Positions 16,986 to 26,053 are shown, counted from the first letter of the stretch. The stretch: 39,424 nt of DNA from an uncultured Polaribacter sp. (GCA_913020555.1 CAJWAC010000015.1:1-39424), one strand, 5' to 3'. Notes: a model not told the origin generated them from the sequence alone. Numbers and translations: made by a program.

Positions 16986-17453
16986 GTGAGCAAAGTATTA
17001 TCAATTAATGGAAAATCTTATACCATAGCAGTACAAGATGAAATGCCACTTTTGTGGGCAATTAGAGATATTGTAGGATTAACAGGAACCAAATTTGGGT
17101 GCGGTGTTGCACAATGTGGTGCTTGTTCCATTTTAATTGATGGAAAGCTTACTAAATCTTGTAGCATGCCAGTTTCTTATGGCATTGGTAAAGAGATTTT
17201 TACCATAGAGGGCACTTCGGAAAATCTTGAGTATTTAAGAGAAGCTTGGCATCATGGTAATGTGCCACAATGTGGTTATTGCCAATCTGGTCAGTTAATT
17301 GCGGCTACTGCCTTATTGAATAAAATAGAGAATCCTTCAGATGATGATATAGATGATGCCATGAGCGATAATATTTGTAGATGTGGCACCTATACCAGAA
17401 TTCGTAAAGCCATTCATAAAGCAGCCGAATTAAAAAACCAAGATTTATTATGA
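16986..17453 (+). CDS. [2Fe-2S] small subunit of an isoquinoline 1-oxidoreductase-like molybdoenzyme
   Basis: The 155-residue ferredoxin-like subunit carries both cluster sets of the xanthine-oxidase family: the plant-type set Cys39/44/47/59 (GCGVAQCGAC) and the helical set Cys96/99/131/133 (CGYC...CRC). It passes electrons from the molybdenum subunit encoded next. The start is GTG at 16986; an ATG eight bases earlier is out of frame and meets a stop. Its stop overlaps the start of the large subunit by four bases (ATGA), showing coupled translation. Aldehyde or N-heterocycle oxidation is the family reaction; the actual substrate is unknown. Confidence 0.9.
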   Translation: MSKVLSINGKSYTIAVQDEMPLLWAIRDIVGLTGTKFGCGVAQCGACSILIDGKLTKSCSMPVSYGIGKEIFTIEGTSENLEYLREAWHHGNVPQCGYCQSGQLIAATALLNKIENPSDDDIDDAMSDNICRCGTYTRIRKAIHKAAELKNQDLL

Positions 17454-19663
17454 GCAGTATTCATAAAGTAAACCGCAGAGATTTTGTAAAGTTATTTGGT
17501 TTAGCTGCTACAGGAATTATTTTAGGCTGTAATGTTACAACAGATAAAAAAGCATTTATACCGCAAGTAGACGGCACTTTTAAACCCAATTTATTTATAC
17601 AAATTCAAAAAGACGGTTCAGTAATTCTTATTGCTTCACGTTCAGAAATGGGGCAAGGCATAAGAACGTCTTTAGCTTCTGCCATTGCAGAAGAATTGGA
17701 AGCAGATTGGCAATATGTTACCGTAAAACAAGCTATAGGTCATGAAAAATATGGCAATCAAAACACAGACGGTTCCAGGAGTGTGCGCACCAAATTAGAG
17801 CCTATGCGTAGAATGGGTGCTGCTGCAAAAATGATGTTGATTACTGCTGCTGCAAAAAAATGGAACGTAGCAGAAGCCATTTGTAAAGCAGAGCATCATT
17901 TTGTCATTAATAAAAAGAATAATGATAAAATTTTCTTTGGCGATTTAGTAGAAGAAGCCTCTAAAGTTGCAATACCCAATGATGAGTCCATTCAACTAAA
18001 AAAAGTGGAAGACTTTAAATATATTGGTAAAACTTTAAAAAGTGTAGATTTAAAAGATTTTACACACGGTACTGCCAATTACGGAATTGACGTGCGCATT
18101 CCTAACATGAAATTTGCAGCCATTGCAAGGTGTCCCGTAACTTTTGGAACTGTAAAAAGTTATAACAGCGCATCAGCAGAAAATATTGATGGTGTAGAGC
18201 AGATTGTAAACATAGACCGAATGGTGCCGCCAACTGGCAAGTTTTTTGGAGCTTTAGGGGGTGTAGCGGTTATTGCCAACTCTACTTGGGCCGCATTTCA
18301 AGGAAAGTTAGATTTAGATATTGAATGGGATTATGGTACAAATCATTCTTTTGATACCGATAATTTTAAGGCAACCTTAACGAAAAGGTTACAAGAAAAA
18401 GGAAAGTTAGTACCTGGCAGTAGCGGCAATGTTACTGCTGGGTTTAATAGTGCTGTAAAAACAATAGCGGCAACCTATCATGTGCCATTTTTGGTACACG
18501 CACCTATGGAGGTGCCCAATGCTACAGCTTGGTTTAAAGGAGATAAAATTGAGGTGTGGGCTCCTTTACAAGACCCGCAAACGGCGAGAGCAGAACTGGC
18601 ACATTTCTTTGAAATACCTTTAGAAAACATTACGATTAATGTTACTTTTCTAGGAGGTGGTTTTGGGCGTAAATCAAAGTCTGATTTTGTGGTAGAAGCG
18701 GTTGCGGTATCCAAGCACATAAAAGCACCAGTGCAAGTAGTTTGGACACGTGAAGATGATGTGAAACATAGTTTTTATCACGCAACAAGTGCACAGTATT
18801 TAAAAGGAGGGTTAGATGATAAAGGGAATGCCACAGCTTGGTTGCAACGTGTTGCAGTGCCATCAATCACCTCTACGTTTAAGCCGCTTTCAGATTATGC
18901 ATCTGGTTTTGAGCTCAACCAAGGTTTTAATAATAACCCTTATGATATTGCCAATTTTAGGTTAGAAAATGTAAAAGCAGAATCTAATTTAAGAATTGGT
19001 TGGATGCGCTCTGTAGTGCATATTCATAGTGGTTTTGGTAATAATTCTTTTGCAGATGAATTGGCAAATGCAGCAAAAATAGATCCGGTACAATTTCATT
19101 TACGTTTAATAGGTAAAGATCGTATTGTAAAAGGAAAATCTAATTTTCCATACAATTCCAAACGAATGAAAGACGTGCTTATTAAAACGGCAGCAATCTC
19201 CAATTGGGGAAAAACTTTACCCAAAAATCACGGAATGGGAATTGCCATTCATTATAGCTTTTACTCTTATGTAGCTACTGCTGTTGAGGTTGCTGTGAAA
19301 GACGATAAGGTTACGATAGAAAATGTGTGGTCTACTATAGATTGTGGTTTGGTATTGAATAAAGATAATGTGAAAAATCAACTAGAAGGTGCAGCTATTT
19401 TTGGAATCTCATTGGCTTTATTTGGAAAAATATCGGCTAAAGAAGGTGCTGTAGAACAGCATAATTTTTTCGATTATCAAATGACTAGAATGAAAGATGC
19501 TCCAAACATTCATATTGAAATTATGGACAAGATGCACGAAAAACCAACAGGGGTAGGAGAGCCTGGCGTTCCTGTAATGGCTCCTGCTATTTGTAATGCT
19601 ATATTTAATGCGACTGGTAAACGCTACAGATCTTTACCTCTAATAGAGGAGGGGTTGGTGTAG
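17450..19663 (+). CDS. Molybdopterin-binding large subunit, isoquinoline 1-oxidoreductase beta-like
   Basis: The 737-residue protein belongs to the molybdenum hydroxylases in which the large subunit contains both Mo domains and no FAD domain. The N-terminus has a twin-arginine signal (NRRDFVKLFGLAATG) followed by LGC (Cys27), indicating Tat export as a lipoprotein. Mo-cofactor motifs include RSEMGQGIRTSLA, FLGGGFGRKSKSDF and GVGEPGVPV, with the presumed catalytic Glu at about 704. The iron-sulphur partner is encoded immediately upstream and would be carried across with it. No FAD subunit or XdhC-like maturase is nearby, so electrons probably go to a cytochrome or the quinone pool. Family confidence is high; the substrate is unknown. 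Confidence 0.9.
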   Translation: MSSIHKVNRRDFVKLFGLAATGIILGCNVTTDKKAFIPQVDGTFKPNLFIQIQKDGSVILIASRSEMGQGIRTSLASAIAEELEADWQYVTVKQAIGHEKYGNQNTDGSRSVRTKLEPMRRMGAAAKMMLITAAAKKWNVAEAICKAEHHFVINKKNNDKIFFGDLVEEASKVAIPNDESIQLKKVEDFKYIGKTLKSVDLKDFTHGTANYGIDVRIPNMKFAAIARCPVTFGTVKSYNSASAENIDGVEQIVNIDRMVPPTGKFFGALGGVAVIANSTWAAFQGKLDLDIEWDYGTNHSFDTDNFKATLTKRLQEKGKLVPGSSGNVTAGFNSAVKTIAATYHVPFLVHAPMEVPNATAWFKGDKIEVWAPLQDPQTARAELAHFFEIPLENITINVTFLGGGFGRKSKSDFVVEAVAVSKHIKAPVQVVWTREDDVKHSFYHATSAQYLKGGLDDKGNATAWLQRVAVPSITSTFKPLSDYASGFELNQGFNNNPYDIANFRLENVKAESNLRIGWMRSVVHIHSGFGNNSFADELANAAKIDPVQFHLRLIGKDRIVKGKSNFPYNSKRMKDVLIKTAAISNWGKTLPKNHGMGIAIHYSFYSYVATAVEVAVKDDKVTIENVWSTIDCGLVLNKDNVKNQLEGAAIFGISLALFGKISAKEGAVEQHNFFDYQMTRMKDAPNIHIEIMDKMHEKPTGVGEPGVPVMAPAICNAIFNATGKRYRSLPLIEEGLV

Positions 19664-19767
19664 TTTTTTAGTCTGTTTTGCTATAGGTATTAGATTGCAA
19701 TATATTGAGCAAGAACGGCTTATTAGCAACTTTTAAAACAATTTTTGTAATGAATTTAAGAGAAACT

Positions 19768-20331
19768 ATGAGAAATACATTAAAATTCATTTTATTGATT
19801 TTAACAACCGTACTAACAAGTTGTGGAGCAATGGGAACCAAAACACTTTACAAAACGGAAACGAATTTCAAAAAGCCCACTAAAATCGGATTTAGTCAGG
19901 TTGCGAACGAGGATATTATGGATAAAATTGTAAGAGGAAGTGCAAAAATATATGATAGCACAATGATAAACCAACTTGCAACTCAAAACATAAAGTCTAA
20001 TAAAATAGTAATAGAAAATTTTGATGGATTTCAAGGTGTAAAAACAGATGAAATTAAAAATATTTGTACCAACAATGAACTTGACGGAATGATATTAACT
20101 CAACTAAAGTTTTTGAATGTAAAGTATAGTAGTATGTTTATTCCGATTGGGGTTAGTGAAGATACGGAAGTCGAAATGCAATATTTTGATGCTAATGGAA
20201 ATTTATTATTGCACACAAAACATAACACTCATATGGGCAATTCCTATTGGAATTTTCCATCCGCAGATAAAACTGTGAAAGATGGAACGAAAGGAGCTTT
20301 AGGTAGAATAATTAAAGAGATTACAAAATAA
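19768..20331 (+). CDS. Putative lipoprotein, unknown function
   Basis: From ATG 19768 the product is 187 residues with a clear lipoprotein signal (TLKFILLILTTVLTSCG, Cys at about 19). An ATG six codons upstream (19750) would also work. The mature part has mixed alpha/beta character (IGFSQVANEDIMDKIVRG, KIVIENFDGFQG, ELDGMILTQLKFL), and the C-terminus resembles small outer-membrane-associated proteins that recur in Bacteroidota, but I do not recognise the family. It follows the molybdoenzyme subunit by about 100 bases and may have its own promoter. The GC content is lower than that of its left neighbours. Confidence 0.7.
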   Translation: MRNTLKFILLILTTVLTSCGAMGTKTLYKTETNFKKPTKIGFSQVANEDIMDKIVRGSAKIYDSTMINQLATQNIKSNKIVIENFDGFQGVKTDEIKNICTNNELDGMILTQLKFLNVKYSSMFIPIGVSEDTEVEMQYFDANGNLLLHTKHNTHMGNSYWNFPSADKTVKDGTKGALGRIIKEITK

Positions 20332-20526
20332 AAATAACTTAAACACGGTATAAAAATAATGCTGATTTTGTTGCTTAACCTAGAGTTCGTATGCTTTTGC
20401 TCAGTCTGATTTTCCTTCGAAAAATCCTCGCATAAAACGTTACTATTCTCATGCACAAACGATATAAGTAAAAAAACCAAATAGGGTCATTACTACACCG
20501 TCTTAAAGAAGTCTTCTTTTTTTGTA
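20332..20526. other. Convergent intergenic gap
   Basis: No gene is seen. A small stem AAAGAA/TTCTTT with a three-base loop near 20505-20519, followed by T, could be a weak terminator for the rightward lipoprotein gene. Confidence 0.35.
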
Positions 20527-20928
20527 TTACCCCATACTTCTGCTGCCTTCTTTATAGGTAGCAATGCCAGATTTTAATTTATGTTTTAGTTTTAATGACG
20601 GTTGGTAGTTGACATGGTATTTTGTAATATTTTTTTTGGGTGATAGTTGTGCGGCTTCTGGCGCTGCAATGCATTTAAAGCCCATTTTAAATTTACCAAT
20701 AGCACCTAAATCTAAACTATTTCCTTTTTCTAAATAGTATTCTAATTTTATACCTAATGCAATTAATACGGCTTTTACATCTACTTCGTGCAAACTACAT
20801 TCATTACTAATGGCTTTGCTAATGGTGTCTAAATCTATTTTACCGGTGTGTACTGCTTGTAATATATATTGTTCTTTTTTGCCTTGAATGCTATTGCTTC
20901 TTTTGGTAACTCTGTAACGTAATGCCAT
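20527..20928 (-). CDS. HU-like histone-type DNA-binding protein (Bacteroidota variant)
   Basis: The 133-residue basic protein resembles the Bacteroidota HU-like family (TIGR01201 type) with an HU core extended at both ends. RYRVTKRSNSIQGKKEQYILQ begins the fold, and KAISNECSLHEVDVKAVLIAL matches the HU dimerisation helices. NSLDLGAIGKFKMGFK corresponds to the saddle strand before the DNA-binding arm, which is followed by a basic tail. It should bind DNA with little sequence preference and bend it. Such proteins often accompany mobile or accessory DNA. The 22-bp repeat array lies upstream of this gene, making it a plausible ligand or regulator of that array. Confidence 0.8.
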   Translation of the reverse strand: MALRYRVTKRSNSIQGKKEQYILQAVHTGKIDLDTISKAISNECSLHEVDVKAVLIALGIKLEYYLEKGNSLDLGAIGKFKMGFKCIAAPEAAQLSPKKNITKYHVNYQPSLKLKHKLKSGIATYKEGSRSMG

Positions 20929-20961
20929 AATTATTCGTAAATTTTTTGTATCTTTAAAAAA

Positions 20962-20995
20962 GTAAGAAAAGCGCTTTGCTATACTACTTTCTTAC
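20962..20995. repeat. Inverted repeat upstream of the HU-like gene
   Basis: GTAAGAAA (20962-20969) and TTTCTTAC (20988-20995) are exact reverse complements 18 bases apart, about 35 bases upstream of the HU-like ATG. The position suits an operator; the spacing also allows an RNA hairpin in the leader. Confidence 0.45.
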
Positions 20996-21007
20996 ATGTT
21001 TTGTAAA

Positions 21008-21161
21008 AATACTACATTTTTTGAAAAATTATACTAGTATATTTAGTCAAATATACTAGTACTTTTACCTAAATATACTAGTATATTTACAAAATAGATA
21101 CTGATGCGTGTTGCAAAAGTAACTGAAGTTTGTCAAAATAGATACTGAAGTTTGTTGCACC
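21008..21161. repeat. Array of seven ~22-bp tandem repeat units
   Basis: Units start at 21008, 21030, 21052, 21074, 21096, 21118 and 21140. The motif ATACT (ACT in one unit) recurs every 22 bases, with a single 23-base step between units three and four counting from 21030. Units at 21030, 21052 and 21074 carry TATACTAGTA, near-palindromic in two of them as TATACTAGTATA. Units at 21096, 21118 and 21140 carry ACTGA followed by a TTTGT/TGTTG block; those at 21096 and 21140 share 22 of 26 bases over the wider repeat. The 21008 unit is the most diverged. The period, close to two helical turns, suggests cooperative protein binding (iteron- or operator-like). There are no spacers, so it is not CRISPR. 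Confidence 0.75.
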
Positions 21162-21269
21162 TTTTCAGTATGCAGATAAAAGTGCATCATTTTGTTTATA
21201 CTTTTGTATTATTTTTAGGTGTCTCAAAAACAGTTTTGGTATTAAATGATTGTTCTGAATTTTACTATT

Positions 21270-24026
21270 TTATCTCCATTTATTTATTCTTTCTGTCTTT
21301 TCTTCAAATTCTGAAGCAAGTGATTGAATTCTCGATTTAAGAAGTAGTTTGCGGCCTTCAAGCGTTCTTGTATATATGAGTTCACATGCGCCAACAAAAT
21401 TGCGCCATTCATTCTCAAAATTTTGCGCAAATTTTTTCTTTCTACCAATTATATCGGGTAAGGCATGATAGTCTTTTTGAGAAAAAATATTTAGAAAGAA
21501 ACTTTTACGGATAATCACATAACGTGGATTATCTACCGTTGCAATAATTTCTTGCAAAGATTTAATAAATGTTGATTTTTCAAATGTTGTTCCTCCTTCC
21601 AAGTGGCAATAGATTGCTCCATAATCATCAACATTAGCAACAACTGTCAAATTTGATATGTTCGTTTTAATTGATCCAATATTTATTAACGTCTGTAATA
21701 AAGCCATACCAATTTGGTGAATGTCTTTTGAAATATCTCTGTATTTTACATAAACTCTGATGGTTTTAAATGCTAGTCTACCAAAAATTAACATTCCAAG
21801 CCCCCCAATAATCATAAGCCAGTATAAGAAATCTTCCATACTTTTTACATGTCTTGCCACTCTGCCTAATCCTTGTAAAACTTCAAATCCAAAAGCAACT
21901 AATCCAGAGCCGAGTATGCCAAATAGATACTTGATTGTACGATTGTAATAAAGTGATTTGAGCTGTTTATAGTTCTTCTTATCTGGAAAAGGTACTTTAA
22001 TTTCTTCTATTAATAAATTACCGCTTGCTAGTGCCTGTCTCCATTTTTCTTTTAGTTGCTCTCTTTTTCCAGCACTATTAAACATACTATTATTGATAGC
22101 GTTAATTTGAAGTTTGGTTGTTATTTGCTTTGGAATATCAAGACGATTAATTCCATTTTCTATGCTATCTTCCTCTCGGATTGATATACCCACAAAAGCC
22201 TTGAACCTTCTTTTTAGTAATAGCATATCATCGCCTCCGTCTTTTGAAGTTGGGTCTATACAGACTAAATGCCAAATGGTGCTTGTTTTATCAATATTTT
22301 TCTGCTCGGTTCTAATTGCTCTCCCTCTCATTTGGTTAGAAAGAACATATGAGCCAACAAAACTAGCGAGAATTAATGAGTTTATAGCAGGAGCATCCCA
22401 TCCCTCACCTAGTAATGATTTAGTTCCAATAAGTACTTCTATACGGCCATTTTGAAAAACTTGGGTAACAATATTTACAATGTCATGTTTTAGCTTATTG
22501 TTTGAATTAACAATTAAATAATTGTTATCAAATGTAAGTGTTGTAGTGCTAACATGATCAATATTGTGTTTTTTTGAAATTTCTTTAAATGCATTCAGGG
22601 CAGAAGCTGGAATAATTACTAATGAACCAGTGAGGATGCCTATTTTTATTTTAGAATTATTAGTTCTTCTTAATTTTTCAAAAATTGGTAAAACTCCAAT
22701 TTTATTTAATTCAAGATCATTTTTTTGTTCTTGAATTAAAAACTCTTTACGAATGTAATCTGTAAGTATAACCATTCTTAAGTCTGATTTTAAATGGTTA
22801 TATTCAAATTCAACAATTTTGTTAATACTTTCTAACTTACCTATACTGGAACTAAGTGCATTATTAATTTTGTGATTATGGCTAAAATTAATAGCTCGTC
22901 TTTCTATAGCACCACCTCTTTTTAGTTTATTGATTAGTTTTTCTTGATGATTCTCAAATTGTTTAAAATACTCATAATCTTTGTATAAGTAAAATGTAAG
23001 TACAATTTCAAGCCATTCGTAATTTAATTCTGGTATGAAAAATTTTTTATCTCCCATTATTTCAAGATGGGCAGTGCTAATTTGTTTTCCAGTGGCATTT
23101 AAAAATATCAATGTTGAAGCATAGTATTGAAGGTTAGAGTAAATCCAATCAAGATGCTTATTTGGTGATTGAAAAATTGGATGATTTTCTAGCGCTTCAA
23201 TTAGTATTTGGTCTTCTTTTATTTCATTAAACAGCACTTTAATTCGTTGACGGTATTTATTAATATTACTAGTTTCTTTGTCTGTTGGTCTTGAAAAAAA
23301 GACATAATCTTGGTGTGGGCAGAGGTCTCCTTCAACTACTAATTCTGGTATAGTTATTTCTGCATCAACAGGCCCATTAAGTTCGCTATACCTTTGCCAT
23401 TCAGCAAAAGACACGTCATATGGTGGTGTGGCAGTAAGACCAACTATAGTAGGGTTTAATGCTTTTTTTAATTCTGATAAAGATTGCCACCACGCATTTT
23501 TAAGATGATGGGCTTCATCAACTACAATTGTTCCAATATTTTGGTTTTTTAACCCTTTAATTATTTTATCTGTTTTTTCTCGTGTACTTTTTTTGGGTTT
23601 GGTAAGGTCTAATGCTTCTTCGTTAGACTCTTCATCCTTTTCAGAAGCACCAGAGCAGGCAGCATGTAATCCTTGATAGGTGGCAACTGTTAAAATTTTT
23701 GGGTTTTTAATATCTATAGAAATCCAATCGGGTGTTATATTAGTTTGTAAAAAAAGTTCACAAAATCTTTGTATCCATTGGTTACGTATGGCAATAGTTG
23801 GTGCAAAAATAAGAGTTGGTTTATGAAGTCTAAGTGCAACTTCAAGACCTAAAATAGTTTTGCCAGAACCTGGTGGTGCAATAATATGCAAGTGATTGTC
23901 ATCAAGGTGTTCCGTTAACTCATCAAGAACACGTTTTTGATATTTCCTCCAATTGTATTTGAATTTTATATTCTTGGGAAATGATTTTATTCCTTCTTTA
24001 GACTTTTTAATATCTTTTTCTGTCAA
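21270..24026 (-). CDS. SF2 DEAH-type helicase with two membrane helices, possible defence protein
   Basis: The 918-residue protein has a Res-III/DEAD-like helicase N-terminus: Walker A PPGSGKT at 51-57, DEAH at 170-173 and TAT at 198-200. A long insert (about 220-400) separates it from the second RecA domain, which has GTKSLLGEGWDAP at 534-546 and the arginine-finger motif QMRGRAIR at 565-572. Two hydrophobic helices follow (about 698-718 and 733-753) with a short loop, then a 165-residue soluble tail. This arrangement would tether a helicase to the inner membrane with both ends cytosolic. No nuclease motif is seen. TTG at 24026 is the only start compatible with an in-frame stop just upstream. 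The gene stands alone with its own TATATTTG element. Confidence 0.85.
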   Translation of the reverse strand: MTEKDIKKSKEGIKSFPKNIKFKYNWRKYQKRVLDELTEHLDDNHLHIIAPPGSGKTILGLEVALRLHKPTLIFAPTIAIRNQWIQRFCELFLQTNITPDWISIDIKNPKILTVATYQGLHAACSGASEKDEESNEEALDLTKPKKSTREKTDKIIKGLKNQNIGTIVVDEAHHLKNAWWQSLSELKKALNPTIVGLTATPPYDVSFAEWQRYSELNGPVDAEITIPELVVEGDLCPHQDYVFFSRPTDKETSNINKYRQRIKVLFNEIKEDQILIEALENHPIFQSPNKHLDWIYSNLQYYASTLIFLNATGKQISTAHLEIMGDKKFFIPELNYEWLEIVLTFYLYKDYEYFKQFENHQEKLINKLKRGGAIERRAINFSHNHKINNALSSSIGKLESINKIVEFEYNHLKSDLRMVILTDYIRKEFLIQEQKNDLELNKIGVLPIFEKLRRTNNSKIKIGILTGSLVIIPASALNAFKEISKKHNIDHVSTTTLTFDNNYLIVNSNNKLKHDIVNIVTQVFQNGRIEVLIGTKSLLGEGWDAPAINSLILASFVGSYVLSNQMRGRAIRTEQKNIDKTSTIWHLVCIDPTSKDGGDDMLLLKRRFKAFVGISIREEDSIENGINRLDIPKQITTKLQINAINNSMFNSAGKREQLKEKWRQALASGNLLIEEIKVPFPDKKNYKQLKSLYYNRTIKYLFGILGSGLVAFGFEVLQGLGRVARHVKSMEDFLYWLMIIGGLGMLIFGRLAFKTIRVYVKYRDISKDIHQIGMALLQTLINIGSIKTNISNLTVVANVDDYGAIYCHLEGGTTFEKSTFIKSLQEIIATVDNPRYVIIRKSFFLNIFSQKDYHALPDIIGRKKKFAQNFENEWRNFVGACELIYTRTLEGRKLLLKSRIQSLASEFEEKTERINKWR

Positions 24027-24054
24027 TTTTTTTTAATTGAGTTACAACTTATAG

Positions 24055-24062
24055 CAAATATA
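24055..24062 (-). promoter_or_regulatory. -7 element of the helicase gene
   Basis: The minus strand reads TATATTTG, a full TAnnTTTG match, 28 bases before the TTG start at 24026. The -33 element is unclear. Confidence 0.5.
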
Positions 24063-24391
24063 TGTTCTATTTCATGGAGATGAAATGGGTATCCGGAAAA
24101 ATTATTGAACAATTTACAATCGAGTGATCTAATACCTAAAACAATTTTTTAGGTGGTCTTAAAAGAAGTGTGCTAATTTTAGTTCTTTGCTACCCGTATT
24201 ATGTATTAATAGGGTGAAAACATTGAGATTTTTATTTATTGGTTATTTAAAGTTGTTACTCACCCCTGCAGGCATTACTGAGATTGTGAATAGTTCTATT
24301 CCTCAATTAAAACTTTATCAAGTAGCATGAATATAAAAAAAATGAATTTAAATAATAATATTGTACTTCATTTAGTATTCATGCACTGCTC
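24063..24391. other. Gap between helicase gene and SulP gene
   Basis: No gene is convincing. A plus-strand frame around 24210-24330 ends with a short protein-like run (TPAGITEIVNSSIP), but it has no start and no recognisable family. Confidence 0.4.
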
Positions 24392-26020
24392 TTAAAATTG
24401 ATACTCCTTCAAAGGTTTTGGAAACTTTTCTGGGTTTGCAGCCAAATGATAACGTGGGTCATCAACATCTTCTTCTATAACCTCTGTAAAAATAGGGCTT
24501 GCTTTATAAAGCAGCACTTTACAGTCTTCACTTAAGTGTTTTAGTGTGATTTTTTTGTCAGCAGCTTGGTATTTTTCAACCAAAGCAAAGATAGCTTCAA
24601 TTGCAGAATGATCGGATATACGAGCCTCTATAAAGTCAATTTCTATTGATGTAGGATCGTTCTTTACATCAAATTTACTATTAAAGGCAGATATGCTTCC
24701 AAAGAAAAGAGGTCCCCAAATTTCATAAACCTTAGTGCCGTCTTCCTTAACTCGTTTTCTTGCTCTAATTTTCTTTGCATTTTCCCAAGCAAATACCAAT
24801 GCAGAAATAATAACACCAGAAACCACTGCAATTGCCAAGTCAAAAATAACCGTTAATGATGATACTAAGATCAATACAAAAACATCAGTTTTCGGAATTT
24901 TGTTCATAATTCTAAAACTAGACCATGCAAAAGTGCCAATTACTACCATAAACATAACCCCTACTAAAGCAGCAATAGGAACTTGCTCAATATAAGAAGA
25001 TGCAAAAAGGATAAACATTAACAAGAAAACAGCAGCTGTAATACCAGATAATCTGCCACGGCCACCACCTTTTATATTAATAATAGATTGTCCAATCATT
25101 GCACAACCTCCCATACCACCAAACAAACCGGTAATTATATTTGCACCACCTTGCGCCATACATTCTCTATTGGAATTTCCGCGAGTTTCGGTTAAATCGT
25201 CAATTAAATTTAAGGTCATTAAAGATTCAATTAAACCAATAGCTGCTAATATCAACGCATACGGAAAAATGAATTTTAGGGTTGCCCAATTTAAAGGAAT
25301 ATTCGAAAAAGTTTCTAAAACAGGTACAGGAAATCCACCTTTTAAGCCTTCACCACCGCCATCTTTTATAAAAGAACCAACTGTGGCTACATCTAAACCA
25401 GCAAAAATAGCAATGGAAGAAACTACTAAAATGGCTATAAGTGCCTCAGGTAATTTTTTAGCTGCTTTTATTTTGGGTAAGCCCCACATTATCAACATGG
25501 TTAAAGCTACCAAGCCTATCATAAAATACAAAGCGTTTCCTTGTAACCAAACTTTTTCTCCTCTAATAGTTTCTTTAAACATGCCCAATTGCGATAAGAA
25601 AATAACAATGGCTAAACCATTAACAAACCCCATCATAACAGGGTGTGGTATTAATCTTACAAATTTTCCTAGTTTTAAAACACCAGCTAAAAATTGAATT
25701 ACGCCCATTAACATTACTGTTAAGAAAAGATAATATAATCCTAGATTTTCTTCAGGGTTTCCCATTGTATTTCCTTCTGCAACTAAAGAAACCATTACAA
25801 CAGCCAAAGCTCCTGTTGCTCCAGAGATCATTCCTGGTCTTCCTCCAAAAATAGATGTAATTAACCCAATCATAAAAGCTGCGTAAAGCCCTACAAGAGG
25901 GTCTACACCTGCAACAAAAGCAAAAGCAACAGCCTCAGGTACTAATGCCAAAGCAACAGTAATGCCAGATAAGATATCATTTCTTACATTACTTACTCGT
26001 TTTGTGATAAATTCAGTCAT
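24392..26020 (-). CDS. SulP-family inorganic anion transporter with STAS domain
   Basis: The 542-residue inner-membrane transporter has the SulP signature early on (SGITVALALVPEAVAFAFVAGV, PLVGLYAAFMIGLI, GATGALAVV), about ten to twelve transmembrane helices over residues 15-420, and a C-terminal STAS domain (about 440-535, SIEIDFIEARISDHSAIEAI). SulP proteins carry sulphate, bicarbonate or other anions, often with Na+ or H+. Marine flavobacterial members are frequently proposed to take up bicarbonate, but the sequence alone does not choose. It follows the NUDIX gene by 51 bases and has its own promoter element. Confidence 0.92.
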   Translation of the reverse strand: MTEFITKRVSNVRNDILSGITVALALVPEAVAFAFVAGVDPLVGLYAAFMIGLITSIFGGRPGMISGATGALAVVMVSLVAEGNTMGNPEENLGLYYLFLTVMLMGVIQFLAGVLKLGKFVRLIPHPVMMGFVNGLAIVIFLSQLGMFKETIRGEKVWLQGNALYFMIGLVALTMLIMWGLPKIKAAKKLPEALIAILVVSSIAIFAGLDVATVGSFIKDGGGEGLKGGFPVPVLETFSNIPLNWATLKFIFPYALILAAIGLIESLMTLNLIDDLTETRGNSNRECMAQGGANIITGLFGGMGGCAMIGQSIINIKGGGRGRLSGITAAVFLLMFILFASSYIEQVPIAALVGVMFMVVIGTFAWSSFRIMNKIPKTDVFVLILVSSLTVIFDLAIAVVSGVIISALVFAWENAKKIRARKRVKEDGTKVYEIWGPLFFGSISAFNSKFDVKNDPTSIEIDFIEARISDHSAIEAIFALVEKYQAADKKITLKHLSEDCKVLLYKASPIFTEVIEEDVDDPRYHLAANPEKFPKPLKEYQF

Positions 26021-26045
26021 AATTTTGGATGATTTTTAAAGTCGG

Positions 26046-26053
26046 CAAAGATA
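26046..26053 (-). promoter_or_regulatory. -7 element of the SulP gene
   Basis: TATCTTTG on the minus strand matches TAnnTTTG exactly, 25 bases before the ATG at 26020 and just beyond the NUDIX stop at 26072. Confidence 0.5.

Noticed and set aside
20505..20522. Intrinsic terminator for the rightward lipoprotein gene
   Set aside because: The stem is only six AT-rich base pairs with a three-base loop, too weak to call with confidence.
21008..21161. CRISPR array
   Set aside because: Units are contiguous with no unique spacers and no cas genes are nearby.
24210..24330. Short plus-strand frame containing TPAGITEIVNSSIP
   Set aside because: No start codon and no recognisable family; length is within chance for AT-rich DNA.
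25170..25697. 175-residue plus-strand open frame
   Set aside because: It is antisense to the SulP transporter, has no family-like motifs, and is a shadow of the real gene.
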